A program made the translations under genes and the position numbers. 64,000 nucleotides of DNA from Bradyrhizobium xenonodulans (GTDB taxonomy: Bacteria > Pseudomonadota > Alphaproteobacteria > Rhizobiales > Xanthobacteraceae), in the NCBI RefSeq assembly GCF_027594865.1, contig NZ_CP089391.1:5238501-5302500 (forward strand). Reading direction: 5' to 3'. The notes under the pieces were generated by a model. It did not search any database and was not told the DNA's origin. It worked only from the letters and a program-made list of their open reading frames with translations. Below, piece after piece: positions 8,601 to 16,430 of the stretch; within the stretch, counting starts at the first letter, position 1, and every line of letters begins with the position of its first letter.

Positions 8601-9401
8601 GTCGGAATCGCCGATCAGCGCGATCTCGACGCTGGTCTGGTCGATGTCGGCCTTCTGCTTGATCGAGGCGACGTTCGGGGGCGCGGCGACGACGGCGTCC
8701 GCCAGATCGAAATTGAGGCCCGCGTTGAAGGCGAGCGTGAGCTTCTGCTCGTTGAGCACGGAGGAGACGCCGACGCCGTCGGGCATCTCGAACACGAAGC
8801 GCACGAAGGTCGGTTGCACCGAGGCGCGCACGCGGATCTGCGGACGCTTCCTGGTCTCGGCCGCGGCACGCTGGGCGCGAAGTGCGCGTTCGGCGACACG
8901 CGCGCGCTCGGCCAGCTCCTTGACCACGTCCATCGGCAGGCTCGGCGGAGGCCCCTTCCAGCCCTCCGGCAACAGGTCGATGAAGGTGCGCTCGCCGGCA
9001 TTCATGGTGTTGACGGTGACGCGCCGCGCCAATGACAGGCGGATGGCGCCGCCATCGGGATCGCGGCGGGCCGAATTGACGTAGTCGGGCGCGCCTTCCG
9101 GGACGCGGTCGACGGGAACGTCGACCGCCCGGTCGAAGCGGATGATGAGAATCGAGCCGGCCGTCGTCACCTCGGAAGGAACATCCTCGCCGAGCCTGAT
9201 CACCAGACGGGCAAAGCCGCCGCCGGCCGAGAAGGTCGCCTCGCCCCGGATGGCATCGGCGGAATGGGCAGGCGCGGTAAAGCCGATCAGGAGGCAGGCC
9301 GCCGCAAGGCGCGCTTTCCGGACATGACGCGACAGCCCCAGCGCCAAAGCGCGGGCTCGCGACCACAATCCATCGGCAGCCTCTCGCGCCATTTGCGGCA
9401 T
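5670..9401 (-). CDS. Very large exported TPR protein in the flagellar locus
   Basis: A 1243-residue protein I cannot name. A basic segment and hydrophobic stretch (KARLAAACLLIGFTAPAHSA, about residues 29-48) look like a signal peptide. Three beta-rich, AMIN-like segments follow (about 55-155, 185-290 and 430-540), with a Pro/Ala/Glu/Lys linker at about 300-430. From about residue 660 to the end it is alpha-helical with repeated TPR-like units (ALAYARQGKWADAREKFKN; AAARTATRLQPNAEASRQAQ). Starts: GTG at 9431, or ATG at 9401 preceded by GGAAG; I prefer 9401. A perfect CtrA box lies 68 nt upstream. It directly follows motE, whose product in Sinorhizobium stabilises the periplasmic motility protein MotC, so a MotC-like role is possible but unproven. 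Confidence 0.85.
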   Translation of the reverse strand: MPQMAREAADGLWSRARALALGLSRHVRKARLAAACLLIGFTAPAHSADAIRGEATFSAGGGFARLVIRLGEDVPSEVTTAGSILIIRFDRAVDVPVDRVPEGAPDYVNSARRDPDGGAIRLSLARRVTVNTMNAGERTFIDLLPEGWKGPPPSLPMDVVKELAERARVAERALRAQRAAAETRKRPQIRVRASVQPTFVRFVFEMPDGVGVSSVLNEQKLTLAFNAGLNFDLADAVVAAPPNVASIKQKADIDQTSVEIALIGDSDVHSFRDDKNYVVDISFQPDKGKIAATAESVIAQAKPAAGHGPAPEKPATEKPKEVHREIAPPTSETIAREAKIEVKPEVKPEAPGAMPAVEAPKPAPAPAAEAPHAAEALKEGPKPAEAAAPAAPVKPMTPAVVEAPKGGVTEAAKEPVKAAPAEVPAAPQPTVASVDVRRDSDGLRVMFPLQVSTPAAAFRRGDTVWLVFDTPKPIDVEAIRARGGAMIGEVGRMPLDKGQAVRIRLTRPLVYSLSSEEVGKETNWLLTLADKIPATPLPLMMSRNITDPALANIAIPFANPGLLHKLTDPDAGDMLYVVTGQRPVRGFIKRQDLVDLSLLESAHGIAIRPNSDEVGVEVGSDKVILGKKGGLTLSPVDISAERAPTAVRPVFSPEGWRKGQSENFMARQSELITAISTVDPAQRSLPRLDLAQFYMSRAMYHEAKAVTELMLSDPLNKEESGALIMHAIASILVGRPAQGLKDLANPVIGNSHDSQLWKALAYARQGKWADAREKFKNVEFAIASLPIDIQRIVTMEAMRASLEVKDYAGASKRRGEIEVVGISPEAAPGFAVLRGRLAEALGHDKDALDDYKFAVASNDRQAAAEAKQLEVALRQKRDEIGKEDALRELETLSMTWRGDSIEVKTLQMLSKIYAENGRYRDALAAARTATRLQPNAEASRQAQDLASDLFTQIFLGPKGDELPPVEALGMFYEFRELTPIGRRGDELIRRLADRLASIDLLDQAAELLQYQVDHRLEGAARAQVAARLSMIYLANRKPDMAISALRASRISDLSGELRQQRLLLEARAQSDVGRHDLALDIVSNVSGREVLRLRSDIFWAARRWRESAEQIELYYGDRFRDFKPLNAVEKSDIIRAAVGYALADDSIGLSRFREKYAPLMSESADRLAFDIASKPAASSSAEFAEIAKLAASVDTLDGFLREMKQRFPDATARAPASPQAKDESDHTGSLPKIPAVRQIKMTR

Positions 9402-9469
9402 GTCTTCCGGTTCGACGGTCCACGCCGGCACTGGTGCCGGCCCCTGCCCCCGAATGTAGGTTTTGCCAA

Positions 9470-9484
9470 TTAAGGACTTCTTAA
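9470..9484. promoter_or_regulatory. CtrA-type box before the TPR gene
   Basis: TTAAGGACTTCTTAA matches TTAA-N7-TTAA exactly. It is in the 93-nt gap between the motE stop (9495) and the TPR gene start (9401), so the large TPR protein probably has its own flagellar-regulated promoter as well as read-through from motE. Confidence 0.7.
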
Positions 9485-9494
9485 GTATGAGCCC

Positions 9495-10256
9495 TCAATT
9501 CGGCTTTTGCGTCGGCTTGCCGTCGATCTTCGGCAGTTCGCCGGCCGAGGCGGACTGATCCCCGCCGCCATTGGCCCGGCGGGCCATCTCGACCGTCAGC
9601 CGCTCGGCGGCCTCCGGCGACATCACGCCCATGATGTCCGACATCTTTCGCGGCGCGATCTGGGAGGCGATCTCGATCAGCACGCCCATCTCGAGCCGGT
9701 CGAACACCCGCGCGGCGTCCTTGGGCTTCATGCCCTCATACATGGTCACGAGGCCCTTCATGCGCTGGGCCTCGGCGGCCTTCTGCTCGGCCTGCGTCGC
9801 GGAGATGCGGGTTTCCACCGCCTTCATCTCCTCGACCTTGTTCTCGATGCGCTTCTCGGCCGACTTCAACAGGCTCTCGCGGATGTCGATCTCGCGCTGG
9901 CGGGCCTCGATCTCCTGGCGACGGGCCTGCAAGCGTTCCAGGATCGCGCGCTCGGAGGCTGAGACCTGCGGCTGGGCCTCGTCGATCTTGACCACGGTGC
10001 CCTCGGCCTTGGTCTCGGGCGCGGCGGGCTTCGGCGCCTCCTTCGGCGCGCCATGGGTCGAGCCCGTGATATCGGGGTCCTCGCGGCCGGTCGGGAAGTT
10101 CAAATTCTCCTGCGCCCAGGACTTCTTGGCCTGGCTCGGCTTGTAGTCGAACACATAGCCGCCATTGATCACGAGGCCAGCGACCTTCAGCGTGGCGAGG
10201 CCGGCGACGGCGACCAGGACGACCGGAATGACGCGGATGTTACGAAAGGACTTCAT
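9495..10256 (-). CDS. motE: MotE-like motility protein
   Basis: The 253-residue product has an N-terminal membrane anchor or signal (RNIRVIPVVLVAVAGLATLK), a linker, a long coiled coil at about residues 100-165 (QARRQEIEARQREIDIRESL), and a C-terminal MgtE-N/FliG-like domain (GLVTMYEGMKPKDAARVFDR; VLIEIASQIAPRKMSDIMGV). This layout is that of MotE, a periplasmic chaperone for MotC in Sinorhizobium meliloti. It follows a DUF6468-like gene by 9 nt, in the run fliL-fliM-DUF6468-motE. Confidence 0.85.
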   Translation of the reverse strand: MKSFRNIRVIPVVLVAVAGLATLKVAGLVINGGYVFDYKPSQAKKSWAQENLNFPTGREDPDITGSTHGAPKEAPKPAAPETKAEGTVVKIDEAQPQVSASERAILERLQARRQEIEARQREIDIRESLLKSAEKRIENKVEEMKAVETRISATQAEQKAAEAQRMKGLVTMYEGMKPKDAARVFDRLEMGVLIEIASQIAPRKMSDIMGVMSPEAAERLTVEMARRANGGGDQSASAGELPKIDGKPTQKPN

Positions 10257-10265
10257 ACCCTGACT

Positions 10266-10712
10266 TTATGCGGCAAGACCGTTGGATCGTCGGCGCTCGG
10301 AGAAGGCTTCGGCCGCAGCCGCCACCGCCTTCGCCGATGAAGGCTTGGCCGTCGGCGGCGCAACCGTTTCCGGGCTCGTCACGGGGCGCGCGGCGATCGC
10401 GATCTTGGACAGGCGCCGCACCACGCTGTCGGCTTCGCCGAGCTGCTTGTAGAGCTGGTCCGACATCTGCGTCGCCGCGGCGAGCTGGCTGCCGAGGTTC
10501 TCGTTGACGTCGCGCACGGCGAGCTTCAGCCCGCCGATCGCCCGCTCGGCGATCTCGGTCGCGGTGATCAGCTCGCCGATCACCGCCTTCAGCGAATGCT
10601 CGTCCGCCTTCAGCCGCGTCAGCCGCTTGTTGAGCATGACGCAGTAGACGATCGTCAGCATCAGCAGGATAGCCACCAGCGTCTCGATCGCCATTCCCAG
10701 GGAGTGGTTCAT
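10266..10712 (-). CDS. DUF6468-like membrane-anchored protein
   Basis: The 148-residue product begins with one transmembrane helix (AIETLVAILLMLTIVYCVML), followed by a predicted coiled coil (KADEHSLKAVIGELITATEI to QLYKQLGEADSVVRRLS) and a disordered C-terminus. I associate this architecture and position with the DUF6468 family of alphaproteobacterial flagellar loci, from memory. Its start ATGA overlaps the fliM stop, so it is translationally coupled to fliM. Function unknown; the location next to fliM/fliL and motE suggests a role near the motor. Confidence 0.75.
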   Translation of the reverse strand: MNHSLGMAIETLVAILLMLTIVYCVMLNKRLTRLKADEHSLKAVIGELITATEIAERAIGGLKLAVRDVNENLGSQLAAATQMSDQLYKQLGEADSVVRRLSKIAIAARPVTSPETVAPPTAKPSSAKAVAAAAEAFSERRRSNGLAA

Positions 10713-11911
10713 GGGGCCTCCATCATCTTGTTCTGCTCGTCGACCTTTTCAAACATCGCAAGTGTCGTACTTGGCTTGCGCAAGGGTTTCGTCACCCTTA
10801 TGGCGACGCGGTCGCCGACCCGGCCCATCCGCCCCTCGGTGAGGGTGACGTCGCCGCAGCGCACGGTCACGGCGGCATCCGCGCGCATCTCGAGCGGCAG
10901 CGTGTCGCCGACCTTGAGCCGCATCAGCTGCTTGAGCGGAATGTCGGCCTCGTAGAGCACGGCATCGACGGCGATTTCGGCCTGGTTGATCTCGGTGGCG
11001 AAATGGCCTTCCCAGATCTGGTCGCGGCCGAACTTTTCGCCCATGAACATCTGGAGCAGGACGCCCCGGATCGGTTCGATGGTCGCATAAGGCAGCAGCA
11101 GCTCGATGTTGCCGCCGCGATCTTCCATGTCGATGCGCAGGCGCACCAGGATCGCGGCGTTGGCGGGGCGGCTGATCGCGGCGAAACGGGGATTGGTCTC
11201 GAGCCGGTCGATCGTGAAGGTCACCGGCGACAGCGGCCGGAACGCCTGCTCGGCGTCGGCCAGCACCACTTCGACCAGCCGCTTGACCAGCTCGGTCTCG
11301 ATCGTGGTGTAGGGCCGGCCCTCGATGCGGAGCTGGCTCGAGCCGCGGCGGCCGCCGAGCAGCACGTCGATCATCGAGTAGATCAGGCTGGAATCGACCG
11401 TCGCCATGCCGAAGTTTTCCCACTCCTCGGCCTTGAAGACGGTGAGCACGGCCGGCAGCGGGATCGAGTTCATGTAGTCGCCGAAACGGACCGAGGTGAT
11501 GCGGTCGAGCGAGACTTCGACGTTGTCGGAGGTGAAATTGCGCAAGCTGGTCGTCATCAGCCGCACCAGGCGGTCGAAGACGATTTCGAGCATCGGCAGA
11601 CGCTCGTAGGACACCATCGCCGAATCGATGATGGCGCGAATGCCGGAATGGTCGTCGAGCGTGACGTCGCCGACGGTGAAGCCGAGGAGGTTGTCGATCT
11701 CCTCCTGCGACAGCACCCGCTCGCCGGAGTTCTTGCCGCTTCCGAGATCGCGGCTGCCGTCCTCGACCATGGCCGCCCATTGCAGGGCCATGGTCTCGGA
11801 TAGTTCGTTTTCGGCAGCAGCCTTCGCGGCCTCCGCGGGATCCTCGGAATCGAGCGAGGCCTCCCATTGGGCGGCAATTGCATCCTGGTCTGGTTGGTCG
11901 GTGCCTGCCAT
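10709..11911 (-). CDS. fliM: FliM, flagellar motor switch protein
   Basis: FliM forms the C-ring middle layer and binds phosphorylated CheY. Family segments include LSQEEIDNLLGF, ISVRFGDYMNSIPLPAVLTV-like sequence, and the C-terminal SpoA domain (PLKQLMRLKVGDTLPLEMRA). At 400 residues it is longer than usual: the LSQEEIDNLL motif, normally at the very N-terminus, starts at residue 67 here. The extra N-terminus is acidic and holds two similar words, AIAAQWEASL and TMALQWAAMV. It lies 19 nt after fliL and overlaps the next gene by four bases. Confidence 0.95.
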   Translation of the reverse strand: MAGTDQPDQDAIAAQWEASLDSEDPAEAAKAAAENELSETMALQWAAMVEDGSRDLGSGKNSGERVLSQEEIDNLLGFTVGDVTLDDHSGIRAIIDSAMVSYERLPMLEIVFDRLVRLMTTSLRNFTSDNVEVSLDRITSVRFGDYMNSIPLPAVLTVFKAEEWENFGMATVDSSLIYSMIDVLLGGRRGSSQLRIEGRPYTTIETELVKRLVEVVLADAEQAFRPLSPVTFTIDRLETNPRFAAISRPANAAILVRLRIDMEDRGGNIELLLPYATIEPIRGVLLQMFMGEKFGRDQIWEGHFATEINQAEIAVDAVLYEADIPLKQLMRLKVGDTLPLEMRADAAVTVRCGDVTLTEGRMGRVGDRVAIRVTKPLRKPSTTLAMFEKVDEQNKMMEAP

Positions 11912-11930
11912 GATCCCTAGCCCATCATGC

Positions 11931-12431
11931 TCACTGGATCACGACTTCCTTGAACAGCACCGCGCTGACCTGGACCGGAGAAACCGCCGCGTTGACGCGC
12001 TTGGTCAGCTCTTCCTTGAGGCGGAAGACACCGGCGGAGCCGTTGAGGTCGGAGGAGCGCAATTCGCGCACATAGGTCTGGAAGATGTCGGTGATGCGCG
12101 GCATCGTCGGCTTGATCGCCTCGATCTGCTTCTCTTCCTTCAGCTCCAGCACGATCTTGAGCTTCAGATATTGCACGCGCTCGCCCGGCGCGCCGGCGAG
12201 GTTGACCATGATGTCGGGCACGTCGACGAAGGCCGGCGGCTTCGGCGGCGGCGCCGCCTCGGCGTGATGCTCGTCGTCGCCATGGCGGAAGAAGAAGAAC
12301 CAGGTCGCAGCACCGCCGCCGAGCACGGCGAGCAGGCCGACGGCCATGATGATGAGCTTGAGCTTGTTCTTCGGCGGAGCGGCTTCTGCGCCCTCAGTGG
12401 CTGCGCCGCCTTCAGCTTCGTTCTCTGCCAT
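11931..12431 (-). CDS. fliL: FliL, flagellar stator-associated protein
   Basis: FliL is a single-pass inner membrane protein that rings the stator. The 166-residue product has an N-terminal cytoplasmic segment, one transmembrane helix (KLIIMAVGLLAVLGGGAATW, about residues 24-45) and a periplasmic domain with FVDVPDIMVNLAG and LKLKIVLELKEEKQIEAIKP, typical of FliL. It is the first gene of the leftward fliL-fliM-DUF6468-motE run. The 381-nt gap to divergent flgF holds the shared promoters. Confidence 0.93.
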   Translation of the reverse strand: MAENEAEGGAATEGAEAAPPKNKLKLIIMAVGLLAVLGGGAATWFFFFRHGDDEHHAEAAPPPKPPAFVDVPDIMVNLAGAPGERVQYLKLKIVLELKEEKQIEAIKPTMPRITDIFQTYVRELRSSDLNGSAGVFRLKEELTKRVNAAVSPVQVSAVLFKEVVIQ

Positions 12432-12554
12432 GGTCGACGGGCCCGCTCATCTCATAAGGGTCGAAAGAGCGAAGCCTCCTGGCAGACAGTGACGCGATAC
12501 GAATGCCCCAGCGCAACGCGCTCCTCTTGCACGCAAACGCTACGGTAATAATGG

Positions 12555-12569
12555 TTAACGGTTTCTTTC
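12555..12569. promoter_or_regulatory. Degenerate CtrA-like box, fliL/flgF gap
   Basis: TTAACGGTTTCTTTC keeps one TTAA and a 7-nt spacer, but the second half is TTTC. Its position 123 nt upstream of fliL, near the palindrome at 12586, fits the pattern seen at the other flagellar promoters. Weak on its own. Confidence 0.4.
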
Positions 12570-12585
12570 GATTGGGCGTCAGCTA

Positions 12586-12599
12586 GGAAAAATCTGCCG
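12586..12599. promoter_or_regulatory. FlbD/ftr-like site, fliL/flgF gap
   Basis: GGAAAAATCTGCCG matches the GGCAAAATCTGCCG form found before fliX/flgI at 13 of 14 positions. The left half-site is degenerate. It lies between divergent fliL and flgF, 88 nt upstream of the sigma-54 type element for flgF, a distance suitable for an enhancer-binding activator. Confidence 0.5.
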
Positions 12600-12686
12600 G
12601 GCAAACATGGTCAACAGAACCTTTCTGCCGCCTCCCCACACCCGTCAAAAACCGACAAGATGTTGAAATCACGCAATTTTATGAGT

Positions 12687-12702
12687 TGGCACGGCTTTCG
12701 CT
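12687..12702 (+). promoter_or_regulatory. Sigma-54 type promoter for flgF operon
   Basis: TGGCACGGCTTTCGCT: the -24 part is identical to the TGGCACG consensus, and the invariant GG and GC are separated by 10 nt. It ends 110 nt before the flgF ATG. This fits the sigma-54/FlbD-dependent middle class of flagellar genes in Caulobacter. Confidence 0.75.
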
Positions 12703-12812
12703 GAGAAAGGACCGAGACCGGAGGGTTTGGGAGAACCCGACAGTCTCGTTCACGGGGTCGGCCAAGGCGCTTGGGAGAGCGAGGTGGCAGGCTCACTCAG
12801 GGGAGATTTCCG

Positions 12813-13574
12813 ATGCAGAACGCGCTTCTGATCGGCTTGTCACGGCAGATGACGTTGGAACGGCAGATGGATGTCATCGCCAACAACGTCGCCAATGCCA
12901 ACACCAACGGCTTCAAGGCCGACCATTCGCTGTTCGAGGAATTCCTCAACTCGAACGCGCGTGAGGACAATTTCATCGCGTCCGACCGCCGGGTCTCCTA
13001 CGTGCAGGACCGCGGCACCTTCCGCGACACCGGTCCGGGGCCGATGGAGATGACCAAGAACCCGCTCGACATGGCGATCACCGGGGACGCCTATTTCGCT
13101 GTGCAGGCCAATGGCGGCGAGCGCTACACCCGCGACGGCAAATTCTCGCTCAACAGCACCGGCCAGCTCGTCACCTCCGACGGCAACCTCGTGCTCGGCA
13201 CCGGCGGCCCGATCACGTTCCAGCCGACCGACCACGACATCAACGTCGCGCCGGACGGCACCATCACGGTGCTCGAGGGCACGGCCAAGACCGATTCGAT
13301 CCGCGGCAAGATCCGCATGGTGTCGTTCGACGATCCGGCCCGGCTGACCAAGCTCGGCGCCAACCTCTACGCCGCCGGCTCCGCCACCCAGCAGGCCGCC
13401 ACCAAGTCCACCGTGCAGCAGGGCTATGTCGAGAAGTCGAACGTGAACTCGGTCGGCGAGATGAGCCGCATGGTCGAAGTCATGCGCAGCTACACCGCGA
13501 TCGCCAACCTGCTCCAGCAGCAGAGCGATATGCACAAATCGGCGATCGAGAAGCTCGCCGACGTTCCGGCCTGA
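12813..13574 (+). CDS. flgF: FlgF, proximal rod protein
   Basis: FlgF is a rod subunit. The ATG at 12813 follows AGGGGAGA at good spacing and begins directly with the rod motif (MQNALLIGLSRQMTLERQMD, then VIANNVANANTNGFKADH). A longer frame opens at 12771 but lacks this support. The 253-residue product ends with VEKSNVNSVGEMSRMVEVMR and a C-terminal helix, typical of FlgF/FlgG. It is first in the flgF-flgG-flgA-flgH run, 16 nt before flgG. Confidence 0.95.
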   Translation: MQNALLIGLSRQMTLERQMDVIANNVANANTNGFKADHSLFEEFLNSNAREDNFIASDRRVSYVQDRGTFRDTGPGPMEMTKNPLDMAITGDAYFAVQANGGERYTRDGKFSLNSTGQLVTSDGNLVLGTGGPITFQPTDHDINVAPDGTITVLEGTAKTDSIRGKIRMVSFDDPARLTKLGANLYAAGSATQQAATKSTVQQGYVEKSNVNSVGEMSRMVEVMRSYTAIANLLQQQSDMHKSAIEKLADVPA

Positions 13575-13590
13575 TTGAAGGAGAACTGAC

Positions 13591-14379
13591 ATGCAGGCGC
13601 TTCACACCGCAGCAACCGGAATGGCGGCACAGGAACTCAACGTTCAGGTGATCTCCAACAACATCGCCAACCTGCGCACCACCGGCTTCAAGAAGCAGAC
13701 CGCGTCGTTCCAGGACCTGATCTACGAGCACGTCCGCCGCGTCGGCGCGCAGGCCTCGGACCAGGGCACCATCCTGCCGGTCGGCGTCGACATCGGCGGC
13801 GGCGTCAAGACCGTGGGCACGCCGCGCAGCATGACGCAGGGCACGCTGTCGCAGACCGGCAACGACCTCGACCTCGCGCTCTCGGGCGAAGGCTTCTTCA
13901 AGATCCTGATGCCCGACGGCAGCTATCAGTACACCCGCGACGGCACCTTCCAGATGGACAATCAGGGCCGCGTCGTCACCGCGCAGGGCAACCCGGTGCA
14001 GCCGACCATGACCATCCCGAACAACGCCTCGGGCCTTGCCGTGAGCGAGCAGGGCCAGGTCTCGGTGACGCTGCCGGGCTCGTCGACCTCGACCATCGTC
14101 GGCCAGCTCGGCGTCACCCGCTTCATCAACAAGGCCGGCCTTCAGCCGGTCGGCAACAACCAGTTCACCGAGACGCCGTCGTCCGGCGCGCCGCAGGACG
14201 GCACCGCGAACTCCGAAGGCTACGGCAAGATCACGCAGGGCAGCCTGGAGCAGGCCAATGTCGACGTCGTCTCGGAAATGAGCGACCTGATCGCCGCCCA
14301 GCGCGCCTACGAGATGAACGCCAAGGTCATCAGCGCCGCCGACCAGATGATGCAATCGACCACGGCGCTGTTCCGCTGA
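13591..14379 (+). CDS. flgG: FlgG, distal rod protein
   Basis: FlgG forms the distal rod. The 262-residue product has the normal length and the signatures MQALHTAATGMAAQELNVQV, ISNNIANLRTTGFKKQ, and the FlgG-specific C-terminus LEQANVDVVSEMSDLIAAQR followed by AYEMNAKVISAADQMM. The start has GAAGGAGAA upstream. It lies between flgF and flgA with only 4 nt to flgA. Confidence 0.97.
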   Translation: MQALHTAATGMAAQELNVQVISNNIANLRTTGFKKQTASFQDLIYEHVRRVGAQASDQGTILPVGVDIGGGVKTVGTPRSMTQGTLSQTGNDLDLALSGEGFFKILMPDGSYQYTRDGTFQMDNQGRVVTAQGNPVQPTMTIPNNASGLAVSEQGQVSVTLPGSSTSTIVGQLGVTRFINKAGLQPVGNNQFTETPSSGAPQDGTANSEGYGKITQGSLEQANVDVVSEMSDLIAAQRAYEMNAKVISAADQMMQSTTALFR

Positions 14380-14383
14380 GGTA

Positions 14384-15529
14384 ATGACGATGATCCGCAC
14401 TACAATCGCCACGATCTCCGCGCTGCTCGCGCTGGCGCTGCCGGCGCAGGCCGCCGACGATTTCATCGCGGCCCCGACGCTGCGCGCCAGCGTCACCGTC
14501 ACCGCGGACGTGGTGCGGGTCGGCGATCTCATCGACAATGCCGGCTCGGCCGCGCTGATCGCGGTCTACCGCTCGCCCGATCTCGGCACCACCGGCGCGC
14601 TGCCGGTCGCGCAGGTGCTGAGCGTGTTGCGCGCCAAGCAGGTCATCGGCGTGATGACCGGCGACATCACCGAGGTCCAGGTCACCCGCCTCGCCCGGAC
14701 GCTCGCGAGCAAGGACCTCGAAACCGCGGTGGCCTCGGCGCTCGAGCGCCGCTTCGGCCTCGGCGACGCCGCCAACATCAACGTCACCTTCGACCGCGGC
14801 ATCGCCGACATGCGGCTCGATGCCTCCAACACCGGCGCATTGCAGCCGATCGCAACCCGCTACGACGCGCGCAACGGCCGGTTCGACGTCGCCTTCGAGA
14901 TCAACAACGACCACAATCCGACGCCGACCAAGCTGCGCTTCACCGGCACCGCGATCGAGACGGTGGAAGTCGCCGTGCTGACGCGCGACATCGACCGCGC
15001 CGATCTCCTGAAATCTTCCGACATCGCGCTGGAGCGCCGGCCGAAGGCCGAGGTCACCGGCGAGCCCGCCTCGCGCGACCGCACCATCGGCATGCAGCTG
15101 CGCCGGCCGATGCGCTCGGGCACGCCGATCCGTGTTGCCGACATCGTCAAGCCCGACTTCGTGCTGCGCGACCAGAGCGTCACCGTCATCTACCAGGTCC
15201 CCGGAATCTACCTCACCACCCGCGGCAAGGCGATCGAGAGCGGCGCCGAGGGCGACACCGTGAGCGTCCTCAACCTCCAGACCAAGCGCACACTGACCGG
15301 CGTCGTCACCGGCCGCGGCCAGGTGACGGTGCAGGGCGCCAGCCAGTCCACGCCGATGGTGGCCGCCGTCGAGCAGACCTCCTCGCTCAAGCGTGACGAG
15401 GCACCCGCTCCCGTCAACACCGATGCCCTCATCCGTAAACTGGTCCAGGCCCCTGCGTCGCAAGCTCAAGTCGCACAAGCCCAGATCCCGCAAACTCGCG
15501 TTTCGCAAGCTCCAGCCAAGTCAGAGTAA
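14384..15529 (+). CDS. flgA: FlgA, P-ring assembly chaperone (long form)
   Basis: FlgA is a periplasmic chaperone for FlgI polymerisation. A signal peptide is visible (TIATISALLALALPAQAADD, residues 5-24). The C-terminal SAF-like domain is recognisable (VAVLTRDIDRADLLKSSDIA; IGMQLRRPMRSGTPIRVADI; GDTVSVLNLQTKRTLTGVV). At 381 residues it is longer than enterobacterial FlgA; residues 340-381 are a Gln/Ala/Pro-rich tail of low complexity. It is 3 nt before flgH, in the order flgF-flgG-flgA-flgH. Confidence 0.93.
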   Translation: MTMIRTTIATISALLALALPAQAADDFIAAPTLRASVTVTADVVRVGDLIDNAGSAALIAVYRSPDLGTTGALPVAQVLSVLRAKQVIGVMTGDITEVQVTRLARTLASKDLETAVASALERRFGLGDAANINVTFDRGIADMRLDASNTGALQPIATRYDARNGRFDVAFEINNDHNPTPTKLRFTGTAIETVEVAVLTRDIDRADLLKSSDIALERRPKAEVTGEPASRDRTIGMQLRRPMRSGTPIRVADIVKPDFVLRDQSVTVIYQVPGIYLTTRGKAIESGAEGDTVSVLNLQTKRTLTGVVTGRGQVTVQGASQSTPMVAAVEQTSSLKRDEAPAPVNTDALIRKLVQAPASQAQVAQAQIPQTRVSQAPAKSE

Positions 15530-15532
15530 GTC

Positions 15533-16297
15533 ATGTCCTCGTTCAGTTCGGCTTTTCGTCTTCGTCGCATCGCGATCTCTGCCCTGCTGCTGGCCTCTTG
15601 CGCGCTGGGCGGCTGCTCCTCGATCGACCGCCTGTCGCAGATCGGTGAGCAACCGAAACTGTCGGCGATCGACAATCCGACGACGCAGCCCGGCTACAAG
15701 CCGGTGCAGATGCCGATGCCGAAGCCCGAAGTCGCCTCCTACAATCCGAACTCGCTGTGGCGCAGCGGCAGCCGCGCCTTCTTCAAGGACCAGCGCGCCC
15801 ACCAGATCGGCGACCTTCTGACCGTGACCGTGAACATCACCGACAAGGCCAACCTCTCCAACGAGACCCAGCGCAGCCGCACCAATTCGGAAGATTCGGG
15901 GATCACCGATTTCATCGGCGCCAAGACGCTCGGCGCGCAGGCGCAGAAGGTGCTGCCCGGCCGCATCCTCACCGCCGACTCCTCCGCCTCCAGCGATGGC
16001 AAGGGCTCGGTCAACCGCACGGAAGCCTTGCAGACGAACGTCGCCGCCGTCGTCACCCAGGTGCTGCCGAACGGCAACCTCGTGGTCGAGGGCAAGCAGG
16101 AAATCCGCGTCAACTACGAGATCCGCGAGCTCGTGGTCGCCGGCATCGTCCGCCCCGAGGACATCCAGAGCGACAACACCATCGATTCCACCAAGATCGC
16201 GCAGGCCCGCATCGCCTATGGCGGCCGCGGCCAGATCATGGACGTGCAGCAGCCGCGCTACGGCCAGCAAGTCATGGACGTGCTGCTGCCCTTCTGA
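15533..16297 (+). CDS. flgH: FlgH, L-ring lipoprotein
   Basis: FlgH forms the outer-membrane L ring. The 254-residue product has a lipoprotein signal ending in ALGGCSSIDR (lipobox LGGC; an upstream LASC is a second possibility). Family segments include SLWRSGSRAFFKDQRAHQIG, DLLTVTVNITDKANLSNET, and LPNGNLVVEGKQEIRVNYE with a C-terminal GRGQIMDVQQPRYGQQVMD. It ends the operon; two strong hairpins follow at 16357-16426. Confidence 0.97.
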   Translation: MSSFSSAFRLRRIAISALLLASCALGGCSSIDRLSQIGEQPKLSAIDNPTTQPGYKPVQMPMPKPEVASYNPNSLWRSGSRAFFKDQRAHQIGDLLTVTVNITDKANLSNETQRSRTNSEDSGITDFIGAKTLGAQAQKVLPGRILTADSSASSDGKGSVNRTEALQTNVAAVVTQVLPNGNLVVEGKQEIRVNYEIRELVVAGIVRPEDIQSDNTIDSTKIAQARIAYGGRGQIMDVQQPRYGQQVMDVLLPF

Positions 16298-16356
16298 GCT
16301 TCTCCCGAGCTCCCACATCGTGTTCGCGAACCTAGGCGCGAACGACGATGTACGAC

Positions 16357-16389
16357 GCGGCCCTTGCTAGCTCCCCTGGCAAGGGCCGC
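16357..16389 (+). terminator. Hairpin after flgH
   Basis: GCGGCCCTTG at 16357-16366 pairs exactly with CAAGGGCCGC at 16380-16389, followed by ATGTATTTTGCC. It lies 59 nt after the flgH stop and is a likely factor-independent terminator. Confidence 0.75.
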
Positions 16390-16397
16390 ATGTATTT

Positions 16398-16426
16398 TGC
16401 CTGCGCCGCCTGAAGCGGCGCAGGCA
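16398..16426 (-). terminator. Hairpin between flgH and the PcfJ-like gene
   Basis: TGCCTGCGCCGC (16398-16409) pairs exactly with GCGGCGCAGGCA (16415-16426) around a CTGAA loop. Read leftward it follows the PcfJ-like gene stop at 16431 and runs into AAAATACATG, so it suits that gene and may work both ways. Confidence 0.65.
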
Positions 16427-16430
16427 ACTC

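Noticed and set aside
12508..12525. Possible leftward sigma-54 element before fliL
   Set aside because: GG-N10-GC spacing is present but most of the -24 and -12 bases do not match.
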